Of a stretch of 64,000 nucleotides of DNA, positions 50,917 through 59,438 are shown one piece after another. The notes below the pieces were generated by a model. That model saw only the letters and a list, made by a program, of their open reading frames with translations, made no database searches and was not told the DNA's origin. Origin of the DNA: Flavobacteriales bacterium (lineage in GTDB: Bacteria > Bacteroidota > Bacteroidia > Flavobacteriales_F > PHOS-HE28). Position 1 is the first letter of the stretch; each line of letters begins with the position of its first letter. Location: assembly GCA_016721825.1 (NCBI GenBank), contig JADKHI010000006.1:744001-808000 (forward strand), given 5' to 3'. The translations under genes and the position numbers were made by a program.

Positions 50917-51417
50917 CTATTCGGCAAGCTTGAACATCACCGGGATCGTCATCCGCACAGACACGGGCTGTTCGTTCTGGCGGCCGGGCGTCCACTTCGG
51001 CATGGCCTTCACCGCGCGCGTTGCTTCACGGTCCAAGGCCGGACATGCGGGCACGCCGCGCAGCACCTTCACTTCCGTGACCAGTCCTTCACGGTCGACC
51101 ACGAAGGCAATGAAAACCCTGCCATCCACACCGGCCTCCTTGCATTCCTCCGGGTAGCGGATATTCTTCGAGAGGTAGGTCATCATGGCCTGTTGTCCAC
51201 CGGGGAATTCCGGCATCTGCTCAGCGAAGGTGAGCGGCTCCTGCACCGCATCGGCATCCGCCGGTATCGCCTCTGGCCCATGGTCGTCGGTCACGCCCTC
51301 CATGGGCTCGATCCGTTCAATGTCAACGGGCGGCGCTTCTTCACGGATAGGGGGCGGCTGCACTTGCGCGAAGAGGCTTGATGCAAGAAGAACGAACGGA
51401 AGAAAAAGCAGGCGCAT
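50917..51417 (-). CDS. TonB family protein (exported)
   Basis: 166 residues from MRLLFLPFVLLASSLFAQ, a signal peptide rather than a TonB membrane anchor. After a short Pro/Glu region it has the TonB C-terminal domain (about 75-166): GGQQAMMTYLSKNIRYPEEC, GVDGRVFIAFVVDREGLVTE, VLRGVPACPALDREATRAVK, and PKWTPGRQNEQPVSVRMTIP. Members of this family give structure to periplasmic proteins and energy transduction; here without a membrane anchor the role is unclear. Converges with the 49758 gene and sits just after the small type-B-like gene on the same strand. Confidence 0.87.
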   Translation of the reverse strand: MRLLFLPFVLLASSLFAQVQPPPIREEAPPVDIERIEPMEGVTDDHGPEAIPADADAVQEPLTFAEQMPEFPGGQQAMMTYLSKNIRYPEECKEAGVDGRVFIAFVVDREGLVTEVKVLRGVPACPALDREATRAVKAMPKWTPGRQNEQPVSVRMTIPVMFKLAE

Positions 51418-51431
51418 GGTAGGTAGAACCG

Positions 51432-51794
51432 TTAAAGCACGTTGATGTAGCCGGTTGTCTTTCGCTCCACCGGATCCGCACCCACGATGACGGTGTATTC
51501 GATCACCCACATGTAGGTGCCGCTCTCCAGCTTTTCGGTCTGCAACAGCCCAGCAGGGAAGCGCGCGGGATCCTCCGTGGCGAACAGCTCTTGGCCCCAG
51601 CGGCTATAGACCTTCCCCTTGAAGGCGGTGATGCGGCAGTCGCATTGCAGCGCGGGCACGGACTCCATGTTGCGCGAGAGGGATGTTGGCACCATCAGCG
51701 GACAGGGTTCTGCCGGTTTGGTCGGGGGCGCCGGTTGCTGGGCCGAAGCGCCGAGGCTGAAGCCCAAAGCGAGGTAGAGCAAGTAGTGTTTCAT
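51432..51794 (-). CDS. Small secreted protein consisting of a gliding/T9SS type B-like domain
   Basis: 120 residues from MKHYLLYLALGFSLGASAQ. After a short Pro-rich stretch the protein has CDCRITAFKGKVYSRWGQEL, FATEDPARFPAG and GTYMWVIEYTV, the same order of elements as the final strands of the type B C-terminal domain in the 47625 gene, with RWG and GxYxWxxEY. There is no cargo domain. It may be a stand-alone domain or an adaptor. It lies 14 bases before the TonB-like gene. Confidence 0.72.
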   Translation of the reverse strand: MKHYLLYLALGFSLGASAQQPAPPTKPAEPCPLMVPTSLSRNMESVPALQCDCRITAFKGKVYSRWGQELFATEDPARFPAGLLQTEKLESGTYMWVIEYTVIVGADPVERKTTGYINVL

Positions 51795-51919
51795 AGGTAA
51801 GAACGTGAAGGTAGCGGAAGTGGAACAGCCCGGGCCTTGATCCTCTTCCTCGTGCATACGCGCCACCGTAGCAGGAACGATGCCAGCCTTCGGGCTACTT
51901 TCGTAGGAACAGCCCCCAG

Positions 51920-53872
51920 ATGCTGCGCCACCGACCCATCCTTGCCTTGTTGGCCTTGTGCGGGCTAGGAACGAACGCGTTGGGCCAATGCGGGTTCGAC
52001 ACGCTGCAGCGCATCGAGCGGATGGACCCGGCCTATCGCGAAGCGATGGAGGTCTTCGATCGACTGGCCCAAGCGTTCATCCAGGACACCCAACGAGGCG
52101 GTGGTCTTGCTCCTTTGGAAGTGCCCGTGGTCGTGCATGTGGTCCATAAAGGCGAACCGGTCGGAGCGCCATCCAATCCGACGGACTCGGCGATCATGGC
52201 CGCGCTGGAGTGCGTGAACGCCCGCTTTGCGGGGACGCTTGGCACCGGTGTGGACACCGGGATCTCCTTCTGCCTGGCCCAACTGGATCCCGATGGCCAG
52301 CCCACGAACGGCATCGACCGTATTGATGGAAGCGCTTATCCGAACTACACCACCTTGGGCTTGGCCTCTTCCGGAGCACCGTGCACCGGCCCGACGCAAT
52401 TCACCATCTCGCAGGACCATGGCTGGCCGTTGACCGGGTATTACAACATCTACCTGGTGCACTCCATCTGCGGTTCGCTCGGTGGTGGCTTCGCCTATCT
52501 ACCGAGCCCTACGCCGATCTTCTGGGATGGTGCCTACATCCCCACCGTACAGTTCAATTGCACCTCGGGCCTGGGCACCCACGAACTGGGCCATGGCATG
52601 GGCCTGTACCACACGTTCGAGGGCGATGGCTGGGGCGCGAACTGTCCCCCGAACACGGATTGTACCATGCAGGGCGACCGGGTCTGCGACACGCCACCGC
52701 ACAAGTACGGCGACTGTTCGATCCTCGTGAGCCCCTGCGACACAACGCTCGTGGACTGGGAGAATTCCTGCAGGAACTTCATGAGCTATTGCGCCACCGA
52801 GCGCTTTTCGACGGGGCAGCGCGACCGCATGCAATTCAGTATCCTGAACTACCGCTCGGGGCTTCCGCAGTCCTATGTGTGCTATCCGGATTCATGCCTC
52901 CCTGTATCCGCTCCTTACGATCGGGAGCTCTCCGCAGCATCGCCAAGCCCAGGTGTTTCCGTGCTGCGTTGGAACAATGCACATGCCGATGCCATCGACC
53001 TGCGTTACCGGCAACTTCCGAACGGATCCTGGAACCTGTTGAGCAATGTTCCCGGGGATAGCCTGGAGCTCACCGGCCTGCCCTCTTGCACGTCCTACGA
53101 GTTCCAGATCGAGGTGATCTGTTCCGGAACAGGCACCGGTTTCAGCCCCAGTATTTCGTGGACAACGCCGGATTGCCCCGATTGCTCCGGAACTACGTAC
53201 TGCGTCAGCCAAGGCGTGCTGGACGCGTGGATCGAAAGCGTGTCCATCGGCACCTACCAGAACGTGAGCGGCGAGGACTTCGGCTATGCCTATTTCGATG
53301 GCCCGGTCACAACGCTGTACCCAGGGCTCACCCATACCATCGCGGTAACGCCAGGTGCCGACCCGATCTACCTGAAAGCGTGGTGCGACTTCAACTCCAA
53401 CGGCGCGTTCGACGCTTCGGAACTGATCCTCGACCCAGGTGTCGTCTCGGCCACCACCGTCTCTGCGAGTTTCACTGTTCCGCTCAACGCGGTCCTTGAT
53501 GCCACCCGGCTGCGCATCGCCAGCAACAGCAGCAACGCCGTTCAGGGTCCTTGCCAGAGCGTCACCTTCGGCGAAACGGAGGACTATTGTGTGCTGATCG
53601 GGGAACTGAGCACGGGGCTGCCAACGCAAGCGAACGCGGGCAACGTGGTGTGGCCGAACCCCGCAGGCACCTGGGTGGAATGGCGCATTGGCGAGCCTGT
53701 TACCAGCGTTGATGTCTTCGACCTCACCGGGCGGAAGCTCCGGCCCAATATGCTCCACGTGGGCCCTGATGGAGTGCGGATCGAGGTCGGGCAGTTGGCC
53801 AACGGGGAGTACATCCTGCGCGCAGTTCTTCGGAACGGCTCAAGCATGCAGCGCGTGGTCGTGCAACACTGA
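51920..53872 (+). CDS. Secreted M43 (pappalysin) metallopeptidase with GEVED and T9SS domains
   Basis: 650 residues. The signal peptide is MLRHRPILALLALCGLGTNALGQ. The catalytic zinc motif HELGHGMGLYH is at about 219-230 with the Met-turn Met in RNFMSYC. A fibronectin type III-like domain lies at about 335-420, a GEVED domain at about 480-560 (YLKAWCDFNSNGAFDASELI, FGETEDYCV) and a T9SS type A domain at the end (VVWPNPAGTWVEWRI onward). Pappalysin-type peptidases cleave outside the cell. A TACTTTCG box lies 17 bases upstream of the start. Complete and typical. Confidence 0.94.
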   Translation: MLRHRPILALLALCGLGTNALGQCGFDTLQRIERMDPAYREAMEVFDRLAQAFIQDTQRGGGLAPLEVPVVVHVVHKGEPVGAPSNPTDSAIMAALECVNARFAGTLGTGVDTGISFCLAQLDPDGQPTNGIDRIDGSAYPNYTTLGLASSGAPCTGPTQFTISQDHGWPLTGYYNIYLVHSICGSLGGGFAYLPSPTPIFWDGAYIPTVQFNCTSGLGTHELGHGMGLYHTFEGDGWGANCPPNTDCTMQGDRVCDTPPHKYGDCSILVSPCDTTLVDWENSCRNFMSYCATERFSTGQRDRMQFSILNYRSGLPQSYVCYPDSCLPVSAPYDRELSAASPSPGVSVLRWNNAHADAIDLRYRQLPNGSWNLLSNVPGDSLELTGLPSCTSYEFQIEVICSGTGTGFSPSISWTTPDCPDCSGTTYCVSQGVLDAWIESVSIGTYQNVSGEDFGYAYFDGPVTTLYPGLTHTIAVTPGADPIYLKAWCDFNSNGAFDASELILDPGVVSATTVSASFTVPLNAVLDATRLRIASNSSNAVQGPCQSVTFGETEDYCVLIGELSTGLPTQANAGNVVWPNPAGTWVEWRIGEPVTSVDVFDLTGRKLRPNMLHVGPDGVRIEVGQLANGEYILRAVLRNGSSMQRVVVQH

Positions 53873-53947
53873 GGAAAACCTGTATACGGATACAAGCCGA
53901 GCACGACCTGTGTCCAGCTTCCAAGAGCAGCACCGCGCTCTTCGCTA

Positions 53948-54154
53948 CTACGTCGCTGGGCTTCGTTGCCCTTCCATGGCCGTCGGTTCCGCGTAGTGGC
54001 GATACACCAGGACCGTGATGACGCCGCCGAGCACCAAGGCAACGGCCAGAACGATGGCCAGGCCGCGTGCAGCGATCTTGTCGGTGGGCTGGTGATCCTC
54101 CACGCCCATCGGTGGGGTCGGATCCGGCTCGTTGAAGTGCTTGTCCTCTGACAT
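53948..54154 (-). CDS. Small single-span membrane protein, unknown
   Basis: 68 residues: an acidic, Pro-rich N-terminus (MSEDKHFNEPDPTPPMGVED), one membrane helix (GLAIVLAVALVLGGVITVLV, about 31-50) and a short polar tail. No family recognised. Supported by a clean ATG and the coherent topology; without it the region 53873-54390 would be an empty gap. Small size keeps confidence moderate. From 54155 to 54390 I see no gene. Confidence 0.5.
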   Translation of the reverse strand: MSEDKHFNEPDPTPPMGVEDHQPTDKIAARGLAIVLAVALVLGGVITVLVYRHYAEPTAMEGQRSPAT

Positions 54155-54390
54155 GGTTTCCAGGCTTTGATCCCATCACTGCCCAAACCGTGCCCTGTGC
54201 GTTCACAACGTGGAACCAGCACGAAAGCCTTGAAATGCTGAAGCGCGTGGCGGGAAAGAGGCTCCATGTTGAGGCATTCGTTCCCCAACGCGCGAGCGGG
54301 ATCGGATCAGCCCTCCGATCGTTAAAGACTGTATATGCCGGCTCGACCTGATCACACACTCCTCATCTTCAAGCCTCCGATCCGGATAGC

Positions 54391-54747
54391 ATGCGCATTC
54401 AACGGCCCCTCGCCCCGCTCCTCGCTCTTGCGCTCTTCTCCTGCGAAAGCGGTCAGGAGGACGCTCTGACCTCGACGGACAGGACGTTGAAGGCGAGGCC
54501 ACCGGCTCACGCTGTGAACGTGCTCGACTTCGATATCATCAATCGGACCTGCGCGCTGTATGTGGCGGTGCGATCCAGTGCTTGGGAGGGATCCATCGCC
54601 TTCGGTCGCGAGCTCGATGACAGCATGGTGCACTGGAATGTATGCCCCGGTGGGGCGATGGTGGCGTGCGCCGTGACACCCACTGCGAACGGCGATTCGG
54701 TGATCACCGGCATTCCGTGGAGCTACGCCGCGAGTAAGGGGTATTGA
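54391..54747 (+). CDS. Small lipoprotein, unknown
   Basis: 118 residues. MRIQRPLAPLLALALFSC is a lipoprotein signal; the lipidated residue would be Cys18 followed by ESGQEDA. The mature part has Cys63 and Cys81 (RTCALYVAV, WNVCPGGAM), perhaps a disulfide. No domain recognised. Divergent from the small membrane protein gene at 53948 and followed by the first hairpin repeat of this district. Confidence 0.7.
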   Translation: MRIQRPLAPLLALALFSCESGQEDALTSTDRTLKARPPAHAVNVLDFDIINRTCALYVAVRSSAWEGSIAFGRELDDSMVHWNVCPGGAMVACAVTPTANGDSVITGIPWSYAASKGY

Positions 54748-54768
54748 GGCCACCGTTCATTCCCTCGG

Positions 54769-54800
54769 GGATCTCCTGAAAGGGACCATGATGGAGATCC
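54769..54800. repeat. Hairpin element D
   Basis: Stem GGATCTCC / GGAGATCC (8 bases) with loop TGAAAGGGACCATGAT. The loop and its edges resemble copy A' at 56306 (TCCCGAAAGGGACGCTGATG). It lies between two converging genes and could be a terminator, but no T run follows. Confidence 0.5.
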
Positions 54801-54828
54801 GTTCAGGACCACGCAGCGCGCACAGGTG

Positions 54829-55851
54829 CTACTTGCACTTCTTCAACGCTTTCGCATCCACGCTCCGATACGTGCGCAACACGCCTCCACCGGCCATGGG
54901 GAATGAGCCGCTGACGATGGTGTCCGTCGAAGGATCCACCGCGATCTTCATGTAAGCGATCTGCGATTCGCCACCCATGCCCGACACATGCCCGATGGGC
55001 ACACTGTAGAACACGACCTCCGTGGCCGAGCCGCTGCGGTAGATCGTTCCCAGCTCCTCATGGCTTGCGAATCGCAACCGCGGCCCATAGACCTCCAGCA
55101 GTTCCGATTCCTGGGTGTCCTTGTACGTGTAGTTGCTCTCCATCACCAGATCCTTCGTTGGAAGCTGTTGGCAGTTCTGCTTGGCCTGCTCCTTGGCATA
55201 GGCGAAATAATCTTCCGGCTTCTCGACCCCGATGCACCAGGCCAACGCCTTTTGCGCCTGTTTCAGCGTGATCACCAGATCGTTCACCGAGAACAAGGCC
55301 TTGCCCTCCGGACCATAGTCACCGAACATGTACATCTGGAAGTCGGTGCCCTCGAAGCGTAGGGCGCCCTTGTTGTTCACCTCCACCATATCGGTGCGGT
55401 AGAAGGTCAATGCAGTAACACCGTACGGGAATGCATAGTGGCGCCAACTGGCCGAAAGACTATTCCCGAACTCGCTCCCCCCGTACATCTCCTTCTTCAT
55501 CACCACGTGGTCCGGGCTCTTGCGCAAGAACAGCTCCTTGCATTCCTCTGGTGTGCGGAACTCCACCCGCTCATTGAACACCCATCCCTCCTTCATCGCC
55601 GCCTGAATGTTGTCCAAGTACGACTGTTGGGAGGCTTCGTAATTGGCCTTGAAGCCTTCGGCCTCATCCTTCTTCTTGGCCTCCAGGATCGATGCGGAGA
55701 TGGCCGGGTCGATCGGATCCAGTTGCACGACCAAGGTGCGGCCGGCCATGGCGGCAAGCTCTTCCGGTTTTGCACCGATCTTGTTCGGGATCTGTGCCCA
55801 GCCATTGATCGCGGTGGTCAACAGGATCAAAACGCTAAGTAGTGCTTTCAT
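54829..55851 (-). CDS. Exported protein of unknown function
   Basis: 340 residues. The signal peptide is MKALLSVLILLTTAINGWAQ. The mature part is soluble and mixed (KPEELAAMAGRTLVVQL, FNERVEFRTPEECKELFL, YGVTALTFYRTDMVEVNN, LEVYGPRLRFASHEELGTIY), with no catalytic pattern and no sorting domain, so probably periplasmic or outer-membrane-attached. I do not recognise it. About 75 bases on its right carry nothing I can name before the next gene. Confidence 0.75.
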   Translation of the reverse strand: MKALLSVLILLTTAINGWAQIPNKIGAKPEELAAMAGRTLVVQLDPIDPAISASILEAKKKDEAEGFKANYEASQQSYLDNIQAAMKEGWVFNERVEFRTPEECKELFLRKSPDHVVMKKEMYGGSEFGNSLSASWRHYAFPYGVTALTFYRTDMVEVNNKGALRFEGTDFQMYMFGDYGPEGKALFSVNDLVITLKQAQKALAWCIGVEKPEDYFAYAKEQAKQNCQQLPTKDLVMESNYTYKDTQESELLEVYGPRLRFASHEELGTIYRSGSATEVVFYSVPIGHVSGMGGESQIAYMKIAVDPSTDTIVSGSFPMAGGGVLRTYRSVDAKALKKCK

Positions 55852-55930
55852 GGATCTTCCTTGTTCTACAATGATAGCGCAGATGCCCTTGGGCTGACCG
55901 TTCCCCTTGCCCTGATGGATGTTCTCTCCC

Positions 55931-56275
55931 CTACCCCCGATACGTCTCGATCAGCTCGATGACGCCGACGATGTGCGCGTTGAACTCCTCCAGCTCTTCG
56001 GCAGGCACCCAGAGCTCATCGTGGATGGCGCCGCCCACGTTCTGCACCGGAAAGCGCTCCAGGTAGGCGCTGTCCACCGCGAAACGGACGACATGGCCGA
56101 TGCCTTTCGCAGGCACGTTCCATTCCTTGGTGATCTGCCGCGCATAGGCCAGGTTCGTGACCGGATAGAAGATGGGCTGCTCCGGCAAGCGCGGCGGAAA
56201 GGCCTTCCAACCGGAAGCCTCGATCAAGGCCAGCTCATTCGAACCCAGCGGACGGTAGAGGGTCGTGGTGGACAT
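55931..56275 (-). CDS. ADP-ribosylation/crystallin J1-annotated small protein
   Basis: 114 residues from MSTTTLYRPLGSNELALIEA. The family is short and very even: GWKAFPPRLPEQPIFYPVTN, WNVPAKGIGHVVRFAVDS, and VQNVGGAIHDELWVPAEELE. Databases label it ADP-ribosylation/crystallin J1 without a demonstrated reaction. Cytoplasmic. It lies within 2 kb of an ADP-ribosylglycohydrolase gene, which may be chance or a hint. A hairpin repeat begins 31 bases upstream. Confidence 0.78.
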   Translation of the reverse strand: MSTTTLYRPLGSNELALIEASGWKAFPPRLPEQPIFYPVTNLAYARQITKEWNVPAKGIGHVVRFAVDSAYLERFPVQNVGGAIHDELWVPAEELEEFNAHIVGVIELIETYRG

Positions 56276-56305
56276 GGGGCGAAGGTCTGAAGGAAACTCT
56301 GCTTC

Positions 56306-56393
56306 CATCAGGGTCTCCCGAAAGGGACGCTGATGCTGCGCGGATCACAAGCACGGGGCTCATCAGGGTCCTCCACGTAGTGAGACCCTGATG
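56306..56393. repeat. Hairpin repeat copies A' and A
   Basis: Two adjoining hairpins. A' (56306-56335): CATCAGGGTC, loop, GACGCTGATG, 9 of 10 pairing. A (56361-56393): CATCAGGGTC, loop CTCCACGTAGTGA, GACCCTGATG, 10 of 10. A shares about 60 bases with copy B at 57541-57590, including the left flank GATCAC..CACGGG.CTCATCAGGG. They lie upstream of the 56484 gene. Confidence 0.75.
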
Positions 56394-56483
56394 GAAAGTC
56401 AGGATCCAGTACCTTTAATCGGACCGCGGGCCATGGACAGGGTACGCGGATAGAACAGGACATTCCAACCAGAACAACAAGCC

Positions 56484-57425
56484 ATGAAGATCTCTTTCTC
56501 GCGCCGAGGCCTAGCTACCATTGCGCTGTTGACCCTTCAAGCCGGAGCCGCTTTTCATGCGGATGCCCAGGTCGTCCAGATCGCGACAGGAACGGCGAAC
56601 ACGCCGTTGTATGCCGTGGGGCCCATCTACATGTCCACCACGCTGTTCTATCGCTACAGCCGCTTCGCATACTTGTACACGCAAGCGGAACTGGCGGCCG
56701 CCGGCATCACGTTCGGCACCCAGATCCTGGGGGTGGGGTGGCAGAAAAGCACGGCCAATTCCACCGCCGGACCGGCCGCCTTCAGCATATACATGAAGAA
56801 CACCTCCACGGCAGCCTATGCGAACGCATCGGAGTCGTGGGCGAACCTGAACACCGGGTCGATGTTAGTGTACAGTGAAAGTGCACAATCCATCCCCGTC
56901 ACCGCCAGCCCGAACTACATCGACTTCACGCTCGACGCCCCTTTCCAATACACCGGCGGCTCGTTGGAGATCTTGACGGAGTGGGACATTTCCGCGGCAC
57001 CCGCGCCCATCGCCACCGGCCCGTTCGAATGGGTGAACACCACCGTGGCGGACAGGATCTATGCCAGCGGGAACACCAGTTTGCCGACCACACTGTCCAG
57101 CACCACGAACAATACGGACATTGACAACAGACGGCCCGTCATCCAATTCACCCTGCAGGGCAGTACAGCGGCCATCCCGGACCTCTCGTCCACCTCCATG
57201 AACATTTGGCCGAACCCGGCGGAGGATGTCCTGAACATCAGGAGCGGCTCGCCGTTGGAGCGCATTGAGCTGATCGATGCGCTCGGAAAGATCGTCCTGG
57301 TCGACCGCCCCCAAGGGGGCATTGCCGATCATCAGATCGCGCTGGGCGGGCTCGAACCGGGCGCGTACTTGGTCCGTGTGCAGACCGGCGCAGGACCGGT
57401 GGTGAGGAGAGTGACCGTATGGTAG
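56484..57425 (+). CDS. Secreted protein with T9SS sorting domain
   Basis: 313 residues. The signal peptide is MKISFSRRGLATIALLTLQA with a cleavage site near FHADAQ. The mature part (VVQIATGTANTPLYAVGPIY, STTLFYRYSRFAYLYTQAEL, GVGWQKSTANSTAGPAAFSI) is a beta-sandwich repeat domain seen in Bacteroidota exoproteins, about 200 residues, with the FNIII-like PFEW. The end (STSMNIWPNPAEDVLNIRS onward) is a T9SS type A domain. No active site. It is flanked by copies A and B of the hairpin repeat and followed by a short stem-loop. Confidence 0.83.
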   Translation: MKISFSRRGLATIALLTLQAGAAFHADAQVVQIATGTANTPLYAVGPIYMSTTLFYRYSRFAYLYTQAELAAAGITFGTQILGVGWQKSTANSTAGPAAFSIYMKNTSTAAYANASESWANLNTGSMLVYSESAQSIPVTASPNYIDFTLDAPFQYTGGSLEILTEWDISAAPAPIATGPFEWVNTTVADRIYASGNTSLPTTLSSTTNNTDIDNRRPVIQFTLQGSTAAIPDLSSTSMNIWPNPAEDVLNIRSGSPLERIELIDALGKIVLVDRPQGGIADHQIALGGLEPGAYLVRVQTGAGPVVRRVTVW

Positions 57426-57428
57426 CGA

Positions 57429-57449
57429 AGTGCCTCGCAAGGAGGCACT
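57429..57449 (+). terminator. Stem-loop right after the 56484 gene
   Basis: Perfect 8-base stem AGTGCCTC / GAGGCACT with a 5-base loop, 4 bases after the stop. No T run, so weak as an intrinsic terminator but a good 3' end stabiliser. Confidence 0.5.
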
Positions 57450-57554
57450 AGCGTCCATGCTCGCTCAAGGTGGTGCACTGGCGGTGGACTTGTGCGCCGC
57501 CGTCGTACCATCGTTTGGCACATTCCCTCTTTGCGGGATCACGACCACGGGCCT

Positions 57555-57584
57555 CATCAGGGTCCACTTCGTGAGACCGTGATG
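57555..57584. repeat. Hairpin repeat copy B
   Basis: CATCAGGGTC, loop CACTTCGTGA, GACCGTGATG (9 of 10 pairs). Close to copy A over about 60 bases, followed by GGAAATTCAAA. A half copy (GACCTCTGATGGAAATTCAA) is at 58020-58040, ending in the stop region of the ADP-ribosylglycohydrolase gene. Confidence 0.7.
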
Positions 57585-57629
57585 GAAATTCAAATTCTCA
57601 TACATTGAACCCATAACACTGAGAACTCG

Positions 57630-57944
57630 ATGTTGTGGCGCGCGATCATTCTCTCCACTTGCTTGCTTACAGTGGTCGGTGTGCGAGGTCAAGATTGCTA
57701 CGACCTTTCCGCGAAGTCGTCCTGGATCACCTTGGCGTGCTACTTCGATGATGGGCGCATGCTTCTCCGCATGCAAGGCACCGACTATGTCTTCTGTAGT
57801 GTGCCCTCCTACCTCTTTAACGGATTGGTTAATTCACCAAGCCCCGGGGAATACTACAGCGCGTACATCAGAGGCCGCTATGGATGCTCCACTGGACCGG
57901 CGGTCGATCATTATGATACCGGACCGGTTCTCACCCCGAGGTAG
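57630..57944 (+). CDS. Small exported protein with a KTSC-like domain
   Basis: 104 residues. The signal peptide is MLWRAIILSTCLLTVVGVRG. The mature 84 residues match the KTSC layout: a strand-rich start (WITLACYFDDGRMLLRMQG), then YVFCSVPSYLFNGLVNS and PGEYYSAYIRGRYGC, comparable to VP..vy..L..A.S.G.Y...IR..Y. KTSC is a small domain sometimes found at the C-terminus of lysyl-tRNA synthetases and in stand-alone bacterial proteins; its role is unknown. An export signal on it is unusual. Copy B of the hairpin is 45 bases upstream. Confidence 0.65.
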   Translation: MLWRAIILSTCLLTVVGVRGQDCYDLSAKSSWITLACYFDDGRMLLRMQGTDYVFCSVPSYLFNGLVNSPSPGEYYSAYIRGRYGCSTGPAVDHYDTGPVLTPR

Positions 57945-58034
57945 GCTTCAATGTCGAAGCACGCTGTGAGGTTCGGGCCGGTGGTTCGGCTTGTGGAATT
58001 CTGTGCAAGCACTAGCAGGACCTCTGATGGAAAT

Positions 58035-58985
58035 TCAAGCTGTCACCAGTGCGACCAAGCGGTCAGCACGTTCCAGTAGCTCATCCCGCCGATTCAGCCC
58101 ATCCACCCATGTAGTTGGAATGGCCGAGAACCCGAACCGTGCACCAAGTACGCTACCAGCGACCGCACCGTTCGTGTCGGCATCGCCTCCGGCGTGAACA
58201 ACGGAAAGCAATCCTACCTCAAAGCTCGGTGCGTGATGGTGGGCCCACCAACCCGCTCCTGCGGCTTTCAGGGTATAGCCGATGCGATCCGGCTCATCAA
58301 GTTGATGGTGTTCCAGTTTCTTTCCTTGCAACGCCATGATATGCTCGATCAGTCGTGGATCAAGTTCAGCTACAATGTCGGTTGGCACATGCACCTTTGC
58401 TTGCTCACCACGTAGAACGCAGGCAATGAGGCCGCTTATGAGACGGCAGCTATCAATGCATCGCGGATCGGAATGGGTGAGCTGGCATACGGTTGTTGCG
58501 TTCTCCAGGACGCGTTGATGGTCCTTGTAGTCCCAGACGCCAAGAATCGACGTCCGCATAACTGCACCATTCGGAGCGAGGTCACGACGACCACGTTCCC
58601 ACACGTAGCGCGCAGCTTTCTCCGGCTCAGTTGTATAACCCGGTAAGCTCAGCACCTTAAGCGTTGAGCGGCCGATTCCCATCCCGCCTGTTCGCGACCA
58701 GTCCAGAAAGCGGGAGGCAATATCCAAACGTCGCACATCACCGTGCTCCAAGAGGCTGTCGAGGATGCAGAGAAACTGGTCGGTATCATCCGTCCAATCG
58801 CCTTGCCGCCAGCGACTGCGATGTGCATCTTGAATGATCTGATGATATGTGCTCAGCCCTTCCGGGTAGTGTTCCCAAACCTCATCGACGCTCATGAACT
58901 CAGTGCCAAGACCCAAGGCGTCACCGACGGCCTGGCCAAAGATGACGCCTCGAATGCGGTCAGGAAGCTGAGGCAGTGGGGTCAT
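58035..58985 (-). CDS. ADP-ribosylglycohydrolase family protein
   Basis: 316 residues. The DraG/ARH fold is marked by GVIFGQAVGDALGLGTEF at the N-terminus, WTDDTDQFLCILDSLL with the metal-binding Asp pair, PNGAVMRTSILGVW, and VVHAGGDADTNGAVAGSVLG with the second Asp set. It removes ADP-ribose from proteins or other acceptors with magnesium. Complete; no transferase neighbour is seen, so the substrate is unknown. The small crystallin-J1-like gene is nearby. Its stop lies in the half copy of the hairpin repeat. Confidence 0.93.
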   Translation of the reverse strand: MTPLPQLPDRIRGVIFGQAVGDALGLGTEFMSVDEVWEHYPEGLSTYHQIIQDAHRSRWRQGDWTDDTDQFLCILDSLLEHGDVRRLDIASRFLDWSRTGGMGIGRSTLKVLSLPGYTTEPEKAARYVWERGRRDLAPNGAVMRTSILGVWDYKDHQRVLENATTVCQLTHSDPRCIDSCRLISGLIACVLRGEQAKVHVPTDIVAELDPRLIEHIMALQGKKLEHHQLDEPDRIGYTLKAAGAGWWAHHHAPSFEVGLLSVVHAGGDADTNGAVAGSVLGARFGFSAIPTTWVDGLNRRDELLERADRLVALVTA

Positions 58986-59137
58986 GAACTAGTGCGACAG
59001 CGTGCCACAAGATACCGGCAGCATTCAGCCGTCTCAACAGGCCATAATTACGAAGAGTACAGATTGTGAAAGCAATACTCAGTGCCTACGTCCACTGAGC
59101 CTTCGCAGGCCTCTCTAACCAGCTCCCAGCCGGACTA

Positions 59138-59425
59138 TTACTGGTCTCGCCTTTCGAGCGAACGAAGTTCTGCCGCAAGCCTATTGATCTCCACGAGGGG
59201 ACCCACTAGGTATCCAGGACTTGGATATTGCTCGACGATAGAAACGTGCAATCCAGCTAATCGTGAACGCTTCTTAGGGTCTACTTGAGCAACGTTCCCC
59301 AGCGTTTCCAATTCAAGTCTTAGCTCAATCGCGATGGAGCGTGACAGCAATATGCCGATATCGCTCTCCCCTGTCCGCTTCAGAGATTCCGCGTCTTGCA
59401 GCAGCAGTTCTTCGATGCCTTGCAT
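59138..59425 (-). CDS. Unknown small protein
   Basis: 95 residues: MQGIEELLLQDAESLKRTGE, then an alpha-helical region (ILLSRSIAIELRLELETLGN) and ending NRLAAELRSLERRDQ. Mostly helical, no signal, no known family. It starts 13 bases after the membrane protein gene and is likely co-transcribed with it. Lower GC than the surrounding genes. The bases from 58986 to 59137 show no feature. Confidence 0.5.
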   Translation of the reverse strand: MQGIEELLLQDAESLKRTGESDIGILLSRSIAIELRLELETLGNVAQVDPKKRSRLAGLHVSIVEQYPSPGYLVGPLVEINRLAAELRSLERRDQ

Positions 59426-59438
59426 ATCCTATCGACTT

